Below are positions 13,992 through 22,854 of a stretch of DNA of 64,000 bases, piece after piece. The notes below the pieces were generated by a model. The model worked only from the letters and a program-made list of their open reading frames with translations. It was not told the DNA's origin and searched no databases. The stretch covers positions 1 to 64,000 of the forward strand of contig PBIN01000012.1 of assembly GCA_002720855.1 (NCBI GenBank), written 5' to 3'. Source of the stretch: Rhodospirillaceae bacterium. Its GTDB lineage: Bacteria; Pseudomonadota; Alphaproteobacteria; MPNO01; UBA2964. Numbering within the stretch: position 1 is the stretch's first letter; each line of letters opens with the position of its first letter. Both the position numbers and the translations under genes were made by a program.

Positions 13992-15842
13992 TTGGGTTTT
14001 TATTTCATTCAATTTTTGACCGGTCTGGCCAGCGCGTCATCGCTGTTCCTAATTGCGGCCGGAATGTCGATTATTTTCGGAGTTACGCGCATTCTAAATT
14101 TTGCGCACGGCTCTCTATATATGCTCGGCGCCTATATTTCTTACTGGTTAGTGACGACCTTGACGCCAGGGCCGCTAGGATTCTGGCTTGCGGTTTTAGC
14201 TGCGGCGACGGTTGTCGGTCTGGTTGGTATCGTCATTGAGACAGGGTTATTGCGGCGCATATATCAAGCACCAGAACTCTTTCAGCTGATAGCGACGTTT
14301 GGTGTCATTCTTATCATCTCCGATATAACCCGGTTCATTTGGGGTGAGACCGATTTGGTTGGCCCCCGCGCCCCTGGCTTGGATGGCGCCATTGAGATAT
14401 TCGGTCACTCGCTGCCGGAATATGACATCGCCATGATTGTTCTTGGGCCGCTTGTATTGGGTATTATTTGGCTCATTTTTCACCGTACACGCTGGGGAAC
14501 ACTGGTAAGGGCTGCTACGCAAGACCGTGAAATGGTTGGGGCGCTCGGCGTCAATCAGGCGTTTTTATTCACCAGTGTGTTTTTCCTGGGTGCATTTCTT
14601 GCCGGCCTTGGCGGTGCTGCGCAAATACCCAAAGGCGGTGCAGATCTTCTTATGGATCTCAATGTGATTGCTGAAGCCTTTGTCATCGTGGTCATCGGTG
14701 GTATGGGCAGCATTCTGGGTGCGTTTCTCGCTGCGGTGATTATCGGTGAATTAAACGCCTTTGGAATTCTGGTCTTTCCACAAATGACCCTCGTCCTGAT
14801 GTTCGCTGTGATGGCGATCGTTCTCCTTGTCAGACCATGGGGTTTACTTGGACGACCCGAGGCGGTTTCCCGTGCCCCCGGCGAAGCCCCAGAACCCCCT
14901 TTGCAAAGAGCCGATAAGGCTGTTCGCTGTCTTTTCACCGCAACGATCCTTTTACTACTACTGGTGCCGCTTTTTAGTAGCGATTTTATTCTCGTCATTC
15001 TGATCGACATATTTATTTTTGTGCTTTTTGCGGTCAGCCTGCATTTCATCATGGGACCCGGCGGCCTGGTTTCATTTGGCCATGCGGCTTATTACGGGTT
15101 AGGAGCGTATGGAACCGCCCTACTTGTCCATTATCTCGGCACGCCGATGGAATTTGCCCTCATTGCCGCACCGATAATTGCGGCAATTGGTGCTCTTGTT
15201 TTTGGCTGGTTCAGCGTGCGTTTGTCCGGCGTGTACTTCGCCATGCTAACCTTGGCGTTTGCGCAGATCACATGGTCTGTTGTGTTTCAGTGGAATGATT
15301 TCACGTACGGGGATGACGGTATTCTGAATATTTGGCCTTCTGCGTGGCTTTCATCAAAAACGGCGTATTACTACTTCGCACTGATCCTTTCCCTGGTTTG
15401 TGTTTATATTTTGCGGCGTACGCTGTTTACGCCATTTGGGTACATAACTCGGGCTGGAAGAGATTCACCATTACGTGCCGATGCCATCGGAATCAATGTT
15501 CAACGTCAGCAATGGCTAGCCTTTATATTTGCTGGTGCCTTTGCAGGATTAGCAGGATCGATCTATGTCTTTTCCAAAGGGAGTGTGTTCCCTGACCAAG
15601 TCGCCATTCCTCAGTCAATCGACGGATTGATGATGGTGCTGCTGGGTGGCGTTAAAACCCTGACGGGGCCAATTGTAGGTGCGGCAGCATTTACGGCGCT
15701 TACCGACTGGTTATCTTCAAATGAAGTTTGGTTCTGGCGTTCAATTCTTGGTGCAATAATTTTGGCGCTTGTGATCCTCTTCCCGCAAGGAATTGTCGGC
15801 TTCGTTCGGGATAAATTCCGGCCACCGGAGGAACGAGGATGA
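13992..15842 (+). CDS. Fused LivH-LivM permease
   Basis: 616 residues in which the two inner-membrane permeases of a branched-chain-amino-acid-type ABC importer are joined. Residues 1-290 are LivH-like (MSIIFGVTRILNFAHGSLYMLGAY; VVIGGMGSILGAF) and 310-610 LivM-like (SLHFIMGPGGLVSFGHAAYYGLGAY; MMVLLGGVKTLTGPIVGA), with a Pro-rich linker between. Many membrane helices are evident. The start is a TTG with GGGGGCGGA upstream. The stop overlaps the ATPase gene start (ATGA). Fused permeases are common in alphaproteobacteria. Confidence 0.92.
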   Translation: MGFYFIQFLTGLASASSLFLIAAGMSIIFGVTRILNFAHGSLYMLGAYISYWLVTTLTPGPLGFWLAVLAAATVVGLVGIVIETGLLRRIYQAPELFQLIATFGVILIISDITRFIWGETDLVGPRAPGLDGAIEIFGHSLPEYDIAMIVLGPLVLGIIWLIFHRTRWGTLVRAATQDREMVGALGVNQAFLFTSVFFLGAFLAGLGGAAQIPKGGADLLMDLNVIAEAFVIVVIGGMGSILGAFLAAVIIGELNAFGILVFPQMTLVLMFAVMAIVLLVRPWGLLGRPEAVSRAPGEAPEPPLQRADKAVRCLFTATILLLLLVPLFSSDFILVILIDIFIFVLFAVSLHFIMGPGGLVSFGHAAYYGLGAYGTALLVHYLGTPMEFALIAAPIIAAIGALVFGWFSVRLSGVYFAMLTLAFAQITWSVVFQWNDFTYGDDGILNIWPSAWLSSKTAYYYFALILSLVCVYILRRTLFTPFGYITRAGRDSPLRADAIGINVQRQQWLAFIFAGAFAGLAGSIYVFSKGSVFPDQVAIPQSIDGLMMVLLGGVKTLTGPIVGAAAFTALTDWLSSNEVWFWRSILGAIILALVILFPQGIVGFVRDKFRPPEERG

Positions 15843-16597
15843 GCACAGTTTTGATCGCAAATGGATTGAAAAAATCCTTTGGTGGCGTGAAAGCCGTTGA
15901 CGATGTGTCTTTTGAAGTTGAGGCGGGCCATCTCCTTGCAATGATCGGGCCAAACGGCGCGGGGAAAACCACCTGTTTTAACCTTCTGAACGGTCAGCTA
16001 AAGCCGGACGAAGGCAGCGTTACGCTTGAAGGACAGCAGTTGGTCGGTTTAACGCCTCGCCAGATATGGCGGTTGGGTGTTGGCAGGACTTTTCAAATTA
16101 CGGCGACCTTCGGTTCGATGACGGTACTTGAAAATGTCCAAATGGCGCTGCTGTCGCATAACCAAAAAAATATGGCGATCAGGGCCGTGGTCAGCAATCT
16201 CTATGTTGATGAGGCAATGGCGCTGTTGGAGCGCGTCGGTATGGTGGAACAGTCCGGACGCGCCTGCTCCATTCTGGCCTATGGTGATCTCAAACGTGTT
16301 GAACTGGCCGTTGCCTTGGGCAATGAACCCAGATTGCTATTGATGGATGAACCGACAGCGGGCATGGCACCCAGAGAACGTATTGAGCTGATGGAACTTA
16401 CGGCCGAGATTGTTCGCGAGCGCAACATCAGCGTTCTGTTTACTGAACATGATATGGATGTCGTATTCGGTCATGCTGATGAAGTCATAGTGTTAAATCG
16501 CGGCCAGCTCATTGCCAAGGGAGCACCTGATGACGTGCGCAACGATGCCCAGGTACAGGAAATCTATCTGGGAAGTGGCTCTACCTTTGCCGCGTAA
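15839..16597 (+). CDS. ABC importer ATPase, LivG-like
   Basis: 252 residues: Walker A GPNGAGKTT, Q-loop region after VGRTFQI, an unusual signature region ILAYGDLKRVELAVAL (the YGxxKxxE form typical of LivG), Walker B LLLMDEPTAG and the switch His in FTEHDMD. It powers the fused permease from the cytoplasmic side together with the LivF-like subunit at 17804. Start overlaps the permease stop. The next base after its stop begins the convergent maleylacetate reductase gene, which splits the ABC operon. Confidence 0.93.
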   Translation: MSTVLIANGLKKSFGGVKAVDDVSFEVEAGHLLAMIGPNGAGKTTCFNLLNGQLKPDEGSVTLEGQQLVGLTPRQIWRLGVGRTFQITATFGSMTVLENVQMALLSHNQKNMAIRAVVSNLYVDEAMALLERVGMVEQSGRACSILAYGDLKRVELAVALGNEPRLLLMDEPTAGMAPRERIELMELTAEIVRERNISVLFTEHDMDVVFGHADEVIVLNRGQLIAKGAPDDVRNDAQVQEIYLGSGSTFAA

Positions 16598-17668
16598 CTA
16601 GCCAATGGTTGGGGCCCGACCATGCCAGGCATCTTCAATCATCGCCTTAATCGGATCGTATTCAATTGCAACTGGGTTGGGATAAGGGTCATCCGAAATC
16701 ATTTTTGCGGCCTTTTCAATCCCTTCTTCGGGCATGCCGATGTCCTTGAGTGAAGTCGGTGCTCCAATCGCAACATTGAGTTCATATAGGGCTGTTGCCG
16801 CATCTTTGCTGCTATCTCCCAGCGCTTGTGCAATGCCTTGCATGGCTTTGGGTGCCCCCGCCAAAGTATAGGCAACGCTATGGGGGAGCGCGACTGTATG
16901 CGCCATTGAATGCTCGAGTCCGAATGTCGATCCAAGCACGTGCGCAAATTTGTGGTGAAGCGCAACGCCAGCCGATCCGAGTGCTGTACCACAGAGCCAT
17001 GCCCCGTAAAGTCCGTCGCCCCGCGCTTCCACGTCGTCATGACCCGAGGACATTCTCTTCAGAGCAGATGCCAGCGAACTGATTCCCTCTCCTGCGATCA
17101 AGTCATTTACGGGTGAAGCTCCTTGCGCATAAAAAGCTTCAACTCCATGGGCAATCGCATTAATTCCGCTCGGAATCATAATTTTCAACGGCACACCCAT
17201 CGCCGTTTCCGGGTCGTATATGATCGTTCGCGGAAGCATCCAGTCAGATTTGTAACCAATGCGAACACCGTCAGTAAAGATTGCCTGTAAGTTCGTCGTT
17301 TCTGATCCTGAAAATGTCGTAATTGCCGAAATAACTGGAATCTCCAGATCCAGTGCTATCGCTTTTGCCAGTCCAACTGATGTCCCACCACCATAAGAGA
17401 CCACACAATCGGCGCCCTTCTCTTTCGCAACAAGGCGCCCTTCTTCGACCATCGGAAGCGGAACGTATTGTTTAGCAATTGGACACAATCCCGCGCTGAT
17501 ATTGTCCAGCGGAGCGATGAGCTTTGTGACGTCATCTTTTCGGCCAGGTGTACAGCAAAACAATGCTTTTTTAGATCCAAGACGATCAATTTCTTCGCCA
17601 AGTTTGGCAATAGTGCCAGCACCAAAAACGACCCGGGCCGGAAGAGAGTCATGCGTGAAATTTTCCAT
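16598..17668 (-). CDS. Maleylacetate reductase (iron-type alcohol dehydrogenase)
   Basis: About 356 residues of the iron-dependent alcohol dehydrogenase family in its maleylacetate reductase branch. Seen are PARVVFGAGTIAKL at the start, the nucleotide-binding YGGGTSVGLAKA and TTFSGSETTN, and metal-ligand regions GINAIAHGVEAFYA and FGLEHSMAHTVALPH. The enzyme reduces maleylacetate to 3-oxoadipate in hydroxyquinol, resorcinol and chloroaromatic pathways. I chose the ATG at 17668 because the family starts shortly before the PARVVFG motif; 17704 and 17740 are alternatives. It sits on the opposite strand between the ABC ATPase genes. Confidence 0.9.
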   Translation of the reverse strand: MENFTHDSLPARVVFGAGTIAKLGEEIDRLGSKKALFCCTPGRKDDVTKLIAPLDNISAGLCPIAKQYVPLPMVEEGRLVAKEKGADCVVSYGGGTSVGLAKAIALDLEIPVISAITTFSGSETTNLQAIFTDGVRIGYKSDWMLPRTIIYDPETAMGVPLKIMIPSGINAIAHGVEAFYAQGASPVNDLIAGEGISSLASALKRMSSGHDDVEARGDGLYGAWLCGTALGSAGVALHHKFAHVLGSTFGLEHSMAHTVALPHSVAYTLAGAPKAMQGIAQALGDSSKDAATALYELNVAIGAPTSLKDIGMPEEGIEKAAKMISDDPYPNPVAIEYDPIKAMIEDAWHGRAPTIG

Positions 17669-17803
17669 GGGCGGGATATAGCGGTTGTCTGTCACGGTGT
17701 CCATGTTAGGCAATAAATATACTTCCTGATTGCGCCTCAATTGACATCGCTGGTCTGCATCGGTTCAATCATGCTGATCACAATCATTGATCGGTACGCT
17801 TTG

Positions 17804-18529
17804 ATGCCATTCGATACAGATGTTCCTATTTTAACGGTTGATGGGCTTAACAGCTATTACGGCCGTGCGCATATCCTCGCGGATGTCGCCATGGAAATTC
17901 GATCCGGTGAGGTCGTAGCGCTAATGGGGCGGAATGGCGCCGGAAAATCCACGACCATGAAATGCATCATGGGTATCGTAAAAATTGCATCTGGCGAAAT
18001 CCGGTTTTCTAATTCTGAAATCAGTGGCCGCTCGTCTTTTCAAATAAGCCGTTTGGGGCTGTCCTACGTACCGGAAGACCGGCGTATTTTTACCGATTTG
18101 ACGGTCCTCGAAAATCTGGAGGTTGGCCGGCAGCAACAGCGTGACGATGCGCCGTCATGGACTCCTGAAAGGCTCTTTGAGCTCTTTCCAAATCTAGCGG
18201 AAATGCGGGACCGACTTGGCGGACAGATGAGCGGTGGCGAGCAGCAAATGCTTACAATTGCTCGCTCTTTGATGGGGAACCCGACCACAATTTTGTTGGA
18301 CGAGCCCTCCGAAGGGCTTGCCCCGGTAATCGTTGAACAAATGGCAAATACGATACGGGAGCTTAAGTCTGAAGGTTTGACGGTGTTACTTTCGGAACAA
18401 AACCTCCATTTTGCCAACTTGGTCAGCGATCGGGCCTATATCATAGAAAAAGGCCGAATTCGGTACGAAGGTACAATGAACGAATTAGCTGATGACGAAG
18501 ACGTTCGCCAAGCCTATTTGACCGTTTGA
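17804..18529 (+). CDS. ABC importer ATPase, LivF-like
   Basis: 241 residues: LTVDGLNSYYGRAHIL at the start, Walker A GRNGAGKSTT, YVPEDRRIFTDLTV after the Q-loop, signature MSGGEQQM, Walker B ILLDEPSEGLAP and the switch region LSEQN. The YVPEDRR motif is typical of LivF. The ATG at 17804 gives the family's normal N-terminus; the frame is open up to 17741. It completes the importer begun at 12720 although a gene on the other strand intervenes. The ring-cleavage gene follows 17 bases later, so both are probably co-transcribed. Confidence 0.92.
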   Translation: MPFDTDVPILTVDGLNSYYGRAHILADVAMEIRSGEVVALMGRNGAGKSTTMKCIMGIVKIASGEIRFSNSEISGRSSFQISRLGLSYVPEDRRIFTDLTVLENLEVGRQQQRDDAPSWTPERLFELFPNLAEMRDRLGGQMSGGEQQMLTIARSLMGNPTTILLDEPSEGLAPVIVEQMANTIRELKSEGLTVLLSEQNLHFANLVSDRAYIIEKGRIRYEGTMNELADDEDVRQAYLTV

Positions 18530-18546
18530 TATAGGACACACAAAGG

Positions 18547-19629
18547 ATGGCAAAGACCAAACAAACTGGGATTATTGGAGGTGTATGCATGGCACATGCG
18601 CCTCAGTTTTTTACCCTTCCGGATTCTGAAGACAAGAAGACTGTTAATCGTGTGAAACAATTAGCGAAGGCGAATGGGAAGCGCCTAAAAGCGTTAAATC
18701 CGGATGTCTATGTGACGATTTCGAATGATCATGCCAATCAGTTTGTTCTGCATTGTGTCCCGCCTTTTGCTCTCCATCGCGGCAATTTTGCCCGCGGAAC
18801 ATTTGCCGGACGGAAGTTCGAACATCAGGTCGCAAATGAAGAGTCTACTGAGGTCATCCGTTACCTCTACAAAGAAGGTTTTGATGTTTCCTATACATCG
18901 ACAGCAGAGATGGAATATTCCATTGGTATTCCGCTGTCCTTCCTCGAAATAGATGGACCCATTCTACCTCTATTCGTAAATGCCTATGTCCCGCCTCAAC
19001 CCCGTATGGAACGCTGCTATGCGCTTGGAGAAGCCATTAATCGTGCCCTGATCGCTCAGGGGTTAAGGGCCGTCGTTATTTGTAGCGGAGGAATGTCCCA
19101 TTTCCCTGGGACGGACCGTTATGCGGAACCCGATCTGGAGTTTGACAAGAAGGTTCTCAGCGAACTGGAAACAGGCAATTTACGGTATCTTCTGTCGCTC
19201 GATGAAAAGCGTATGGATGATACTGGTAACATTGAGTTGCGGTGTTGGGGTGTCGCAGCTGGCATGTTAGGCGAACGAAAGCCTGATCTCGTATCGCTTG
19301 ATCCTTCATGGCATCACAACTATGCAACACTGGCATGGTGGAAGCAGCCGCGAAGCAACGAAAAGCCGTTCGAACCCCACTACCCTGCTATAGCGCCTGA
19401 AAGATTGGATTTAACGGTAATACTCCACCGGTTGGCGAACGATACGGCGGAACGCGATCAATATATCGCCGATAGAAAAGCCTATGTGAAGGCATTGGAC
19501 CTTACAAAAAAAGAGAAATCAGCGCTTCTGAGATTAAATGACGACGAAATGGTGAAAATGGGTGTGCACCCATTCTTATCATTTATGGCGCGTCTTCATA
19601 TTGAGCGAGCGCCAAAAAAAACCAGCTAG
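18547..19629 (+). CDS. Fused LigB-LigA extradiol ring-cleavage dioxygenase
   Basis: 360 residues. Residues 1-280 are a class III extradiol dioxygenase (LigB fold): iron ligands His17 (CMAHAPQF) and the His in SNDHANQF (about 61), plus the catalytic His in GGMSHFPG (about 186) and NIELRCWGVAAGM. Residues 290-355 resemble the small LigA subunit of protocatechuate 4,5-dioxygenase (DRKAYVKALDLTKKEKSALL). The same beta-alpha fusion is known in gallate dioxygenase. It would open a catechol-type ring between a hydroxylated and the neighbouring carbon using Fe(II) and O2. A paralogue lies at 61762. The substrate is not evident. Confidence 0.87.
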   Translation: MAKTKQTGIIGGVCMAHAPQFFTLPDSEDKKTVNRVKQLAKANGKRLKALNPDVYVTISNDHANQFVLHCVPPFALHRGNFARGTFAGRKFEHQVANEESTEVIRYLYKEGFDVSYTSTAEMEYSIGIPLSFLEIDGPILPLFVNAYVPPQPRMERCYALGEAINRALIAQGLRAVVICSGGMSHFPGTDRYAEPDLEFDKKVLSELETGNLRYLLSLDEKRMDDTGNIELRCWGVAAGMLGERKPDLVSLDPSWHHNYATLAWWKQPRSNEKPFEPHYPAIAPERLDLTVILHRLANDTAERDQYIADRKAYVKALDLTKKEKSALLRLNDDEMVKMGVHPFLSFMARLHIERAPKKTS

Positions 19630-20150
19630 ATCGGTACAGCCATAGCTTCAAAGGCAGTATCGCAATTGATCAAATTGACCCGTTTTAACGCGATACGAAA
19701 GCTGTCCCCTTCGCGCACAAGTCGATGGAATTGCCGACCTATAAAAATGCGCTGCACATCAAGCCGAAATTCCCCCATCATCATCGAAGAACTAACGAGG
19801 TAGGTTCCCGCTTTTTCATCCGCCTCCTCAACAACGACATTACTGACCATATGGTTGGTCCGCGATGGCGGTGTCTGAATATGGATGCGTGGATGCCGTA
19901 ACCTTTCGATGCGGGTTTTCATGAGTTGCCGGTCATCAAAAAACAACGAGGCCTGATTATAAGGGTCTGGTTCACCTGAAGTTGATGGAACCCAGTAAAG
20001 CCCATCTTCGGTAAACAGCTCCATCCACGCTTCAAACTCGCGTTCGTCGAGCAAACGGCCTTCATGAATTAGAAATAATTCAAACGGTTCACGGTCAACA
20101 CCAGCTATGCCGCCTGCTGCTGGCGCCGACGGCAATCCCAGTGCATCCAT
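19626..20150 (-). CDS. Ring-hydroxylating oxygenase, small subunit
   Basis: 174 residues of the BenB/NahAd-type small subunit, a SnoaL-like cone fold: EPFELFLIHEGRLLDEREFEAWMELFTEDGLYWVP at the start is diagnostic, and the C-terminal FRIALKRVNLINCDTA is also typical. It has a structural role in the alpha3beta3 oxygenase. Its ATG shares one base with the large-subunit stop (TAATG), so translation is coupled. Its end overlaps the dioxygenase gene on the other strand by four bases. Confidence 0.9.
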   Translation of the reverse strand: MDALGLPSAPAAGGIAGVDREPFELFLIHEGRLLDEREFEAWMELFTEDGLYWVPSTSGEPDPYNQASLFFDDRQLMKTRIERLRHPRIHIQTPPSRTNHMVSNVVVEEADEKAGTYLVSSSMMMGEFRLDVQRIFIGRQFHRLVREGDSFRIALKRVNLINCDTAFEAMAVPI

Positions 20151-21460
20151 TAGGCGGCCTCACACATGTAGTAGAGCCAAGCCTGATATTGCGCACGAAT
20201 AGCCATTTCATGCATGGCGGACTCACTCGTGGCGTTGTAATGCGAATCGGCTTGCTCTTCGCCCATGCCTCTAGAGAGATCGATCCAGTCTGATTGTACG
20301 CTTTGCAATCCTACCTGCGTCCGCCGGAAAGCTTCTAAATCGTCCGTTTGCACAAAAGAGGCCGCTGAATGGGTTACGTTGAGCAACCGAATATTTGCTG
20401 CGTTCATTTCGTCCGGCGCGCCGACAAGTTTCACAGGGTATACGGTGACTTCGGTAAGATCGGTTGTTACCGGGCGAATGACGCGCACATGCATATTCAA
20501 ACCCATAATCGAGCAGTTCGGATACAGCAGGGAATTATGAAATTCAGGTGCCAGAATTTCTTCCATACGTTCATGGCCGACCTTTGCTGCAAGCGCTTCT
20601 TTGTAGGCGTCGTATGCGGGGCTGGAACGTTCTCCCTCTTTGAGTTCTGTATTGCTTGTCCAACCATGGCCAAAGTCGACGACGTAGGAACGGCGTCCCT
20701 TCCAGACATCCGAAGTGCTTTCTTTCTTACCCTTCTTTTCGTCGATTACCTGGGCACCCTCTTTATCCCCTTCCCGCCGTGAGAACTGTTCGCCTTTTTT
20801 ATTAACGGTCGAAGCATGAGAAAACGGCACGTGGTAGGAATCCAATACGTTTTCGACCTGCAGTTTCCAATTGCCACGGAAAAAATAACGATGAATTCCA
20901 GCATCAAGTGATATTGCGCCCTCAGGTGCGCGATCGACGAGATCGTCTATGTTGGCTTTCATTGGACCAAGAAACTCGTCGAAGCTCGCGCCTTTTTCCG
21001 CAAAACTAACGAAAATGAAGCCGCGATATTCGCCCATGCGGGCTGCCTTCGCGAGGCCAAAATCTTTTTTGTCGAAATGTGGCGCCGATCCTTCAGGCAT
21101 TGCGACATCGATCAGGCTACCGTCTGTATCGTAAGACCAGCCATGATAGAGGCAGGTCAGTGCTCGCGCGTTACCGCAAGGGTCGTTGCATAACTTGGGA
21201 CCACGATGGGCGCAGCGGTTAAGTAAGACCTGCGGTGAGCCGTCCTTGTGTCGAATAAAGATAATGGGCTGGCGGCCGATATCGGTGGTTATATAATCCC
21301 CAATGTTAGGAATCTGGCTTGTATGGCCGGCAAACATCCAGGCGCGATTGAATATTCGCTCCATTTCTAGTTCGAATATATCTTCATCTGTATAGACCCG
21401 CCGATGAACGCGACCGGGCTCTATCAGTTTCGAAATTTCGTCAGGCGTACCGTCAAACAT
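20150..21460 (-). CDS. Rieske ring-hydroxylating oxygenase, large subunit
   Basis: 436 residues. The Rieske [2Fe-2S] cluster ligands are Cys83, His85, Cys103 and His106 (CAHRG ... CLYHGW). The mononuclear iron site lies in ENVLDSYHVPFSH with Asp207 as the electron bridge and His210 and His215 as ligands. The closest known group is the benzoate/anthranilate/salicylate type of aromatic-acid oxygenase (judged from length and motif spacing). It would add O2 to an aromatic acid. No ferredoxin or reductase gene is next to it, so electrons must come from elsewhere. Transcribed away from the MFS gene at 21621. Confidence 0.93.
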   Translation of the reverse strand: MFDGTPDEISKLIEPGRVHRRVYTDEDIFELEMERIFNRAWMFAGHTSQIPNIGDYITTDIGRQPIIFIRHKDGSPQVLLNRCAHRGPKLCNDPCGNARALTCLYHGWSYDTDGSLIDVAMPEGSAPHFDKKDFGLAKAARMGEYRGFIFVSFAEKGASFDEFLGPMKANIDDLVDRAPEGAISLDAGIHRYFFRGNWKLQVENVLDSYHVPFSHASTVNKKGEQFSRREGDKEGAQVIDEKKGKKESTSDVWKGRRSYVVDFGHGWTSNTELKEGERSSPAYDAYKEALAAKVGHERMEEILAPEFHNSLLYPNCSIMGLNMHVRVIRPVTTDLTEVTVYPVKLVGAPDEMNAANIRLLNVTHSAASFVQTDDLEAFRRTQVGLQSVQSDWIDLSRGMGEEQADSHYNATSESAMHEMAIRAQYQAWLYYMCEAA

Positions 21461-21620
21461 CGCATTTCCATTTAATAGTCTGAGGTTATACAGAAATTTT
21501 TCGGATTATATATGATTTTCTCGCAGACCCATATTCGGGTCAAGACCCTGAAAACATAGCTCTTTGATTCTACACACTGGCGCACTATTGTCGCGATGCT
21601 TTTGCATCCAGGAGTAGGTA

Positions 21621-22853
21621 ATGTTTCGTCTACCCGACTTTACTGGGCGGGAATTCAAAGTCATTGGGCTCATCAGCTTCGGCCATATGTTGAGTCATTT
21701 CTTTTTTTTCGTATTACCACCCCTCTATCTGCTCTTAAAAGAGGAGTTTCAGGTCACCTACGTGCAGCTGGCGATTCCTATGGCCGCATATGCTTTGGCG
21801 GCTGGCCTTGCCCAAACACCTGTGGGTTTTTGGGTGGATCGCTTCGGTGCCCGCAAACTTCTCGTCGTGGGGTTAATTATCCAGGGGCTTTCAGTTGCGG
21901 GAATCGGTCTGACAACCACGCTTTGGCAACTAACAATACTGTATTCGATTACCGGGATTGCCAATACGGTCTTTCATCCTGCGGATTATGCAATCCTATC
22001 CGGATCTATCGATAAGAAACGTTTAGGGCGCGCTTTCAGCCTCCATTTGGCAAGTGGAAATCTAGGTTGGGTATTGGTTCCCGGCGTTATGATAGGACTC
22101 AATGAGCTTTGGGATTGGCGAACCGCCTTTATGATCGTTGGGATGGTTGGGTTCCTGTTCGGTATTTTGCTCTGGGCTTGTTCTGGAACTATGACAGAAG
22201 AAGTTGGGAAACAGTCCAAGCTGGCAAAACAAAAATCGAAGACCTCAGAAAATACTAAAGAGGGAATAGGACTCTTGTTTTCATTCCCTATCATGATGTG
22301 TTTTGCGTTTTTCATCATGTTGACGATTGGCTTTACGGGTATTCGATCTTTTATCGTTGTTGCTCTTTACGAGCTTTACGGTATTACCAAGGTTGTTGGA
22401 AATACGGTCCTTACCGGATTCATGGCTGGCAGTTTCGCTGGTGTGCTTATCGGTGGTTTTGTTGCTGATAGGTTCGGTCCGCGCGTTGCAACCGCTATCG
22501 GGACGCTTGTGAGTGCTGCCATTATTTTGATCTTCGTCGGAGCGTACGATCTACACATATATTTAATTTTCTCGCTGATTTTCATTTCTGGTGCCCTTCA
22601 GGGTATTTTATTACCCAGCCGCGATCTTCTGATTCGCGCTGTAACACCGGCCGGATCGATGGGAAAAGTTGCAGGATTTCTTACAATGGGGATGATGATT
22701 GCAGCCGCGGCGGTTCAGCCGGTTTTTGGTTGGATAATGGATTTAAACGAACCACGCTGGGTCTTTTGGCTAAGTGCAATATTCGTCGCCGGCGCCGTGT
22801 TTTGTTTCTCTTCGGTTAGATCCAGAGATCGTCAGGCTGCGGCGGCGGAATAA
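21621..22853 (+). CDS. MFS transporter
   Basis: 410 residues with twelve hydrophobic segments. The MFS loop 2-3 motif is visible as GFWVDRFGARKLL and again in the second half as GGFVADRFGPRV. A striking motif after the fourth helix, NTVFHPADYAIL, is shared with the two carriers at 45780 and 46991, so the three are paralogues. Between divergent Rieske oxygenase genes and a cupin gene it probably carries an aromatic acid or product through the inner membrane. ATG follows CAGGAGTAGGTA. Confidence 0.88.
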   Translation: MFRLPDFTGREFKVIGLISFGHMLSHFFFFVLPPLYLLLKEEFQVTYVQLAIPMAAYALAAGLAQTPVGFWVDRFGARKLLVVGLIIQGLSVAGIGLTTTLWQLTILYSITGIANTVFHPADYAILSGSIDKKRLGRAFSLHLASGNLGWVLVPGVMIGLNELWDWRTAFMIVGMVGFLFGILLWACSGTMTEEVGKQSKLAKQKSKTSENTKEGIGLLFSFPIMMCFAFFIMLTIGFTGIRSFIVVALYELYGITKVVGNTVLTGFMAGSFAGVLIGGFVADRFGPRVATAIGTLVSAAIILIFVGAYDLHIYLIFSLIFISGALQGILLPSRDLLIRAVTPAGSMGKVAGFLTMGMMIAAAAVQPVFGWIMDLNEPRWVFWLSAIFVAGAVFCFSSVRSRDRQAAAAE

Positions 22854-22854
22854 A

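Noticed and set aside
14555-15052. 165-residue minus-strand frame inside the permease gene
   Set aside because: Shadow of livHM; rich in T, R and P with no motif.
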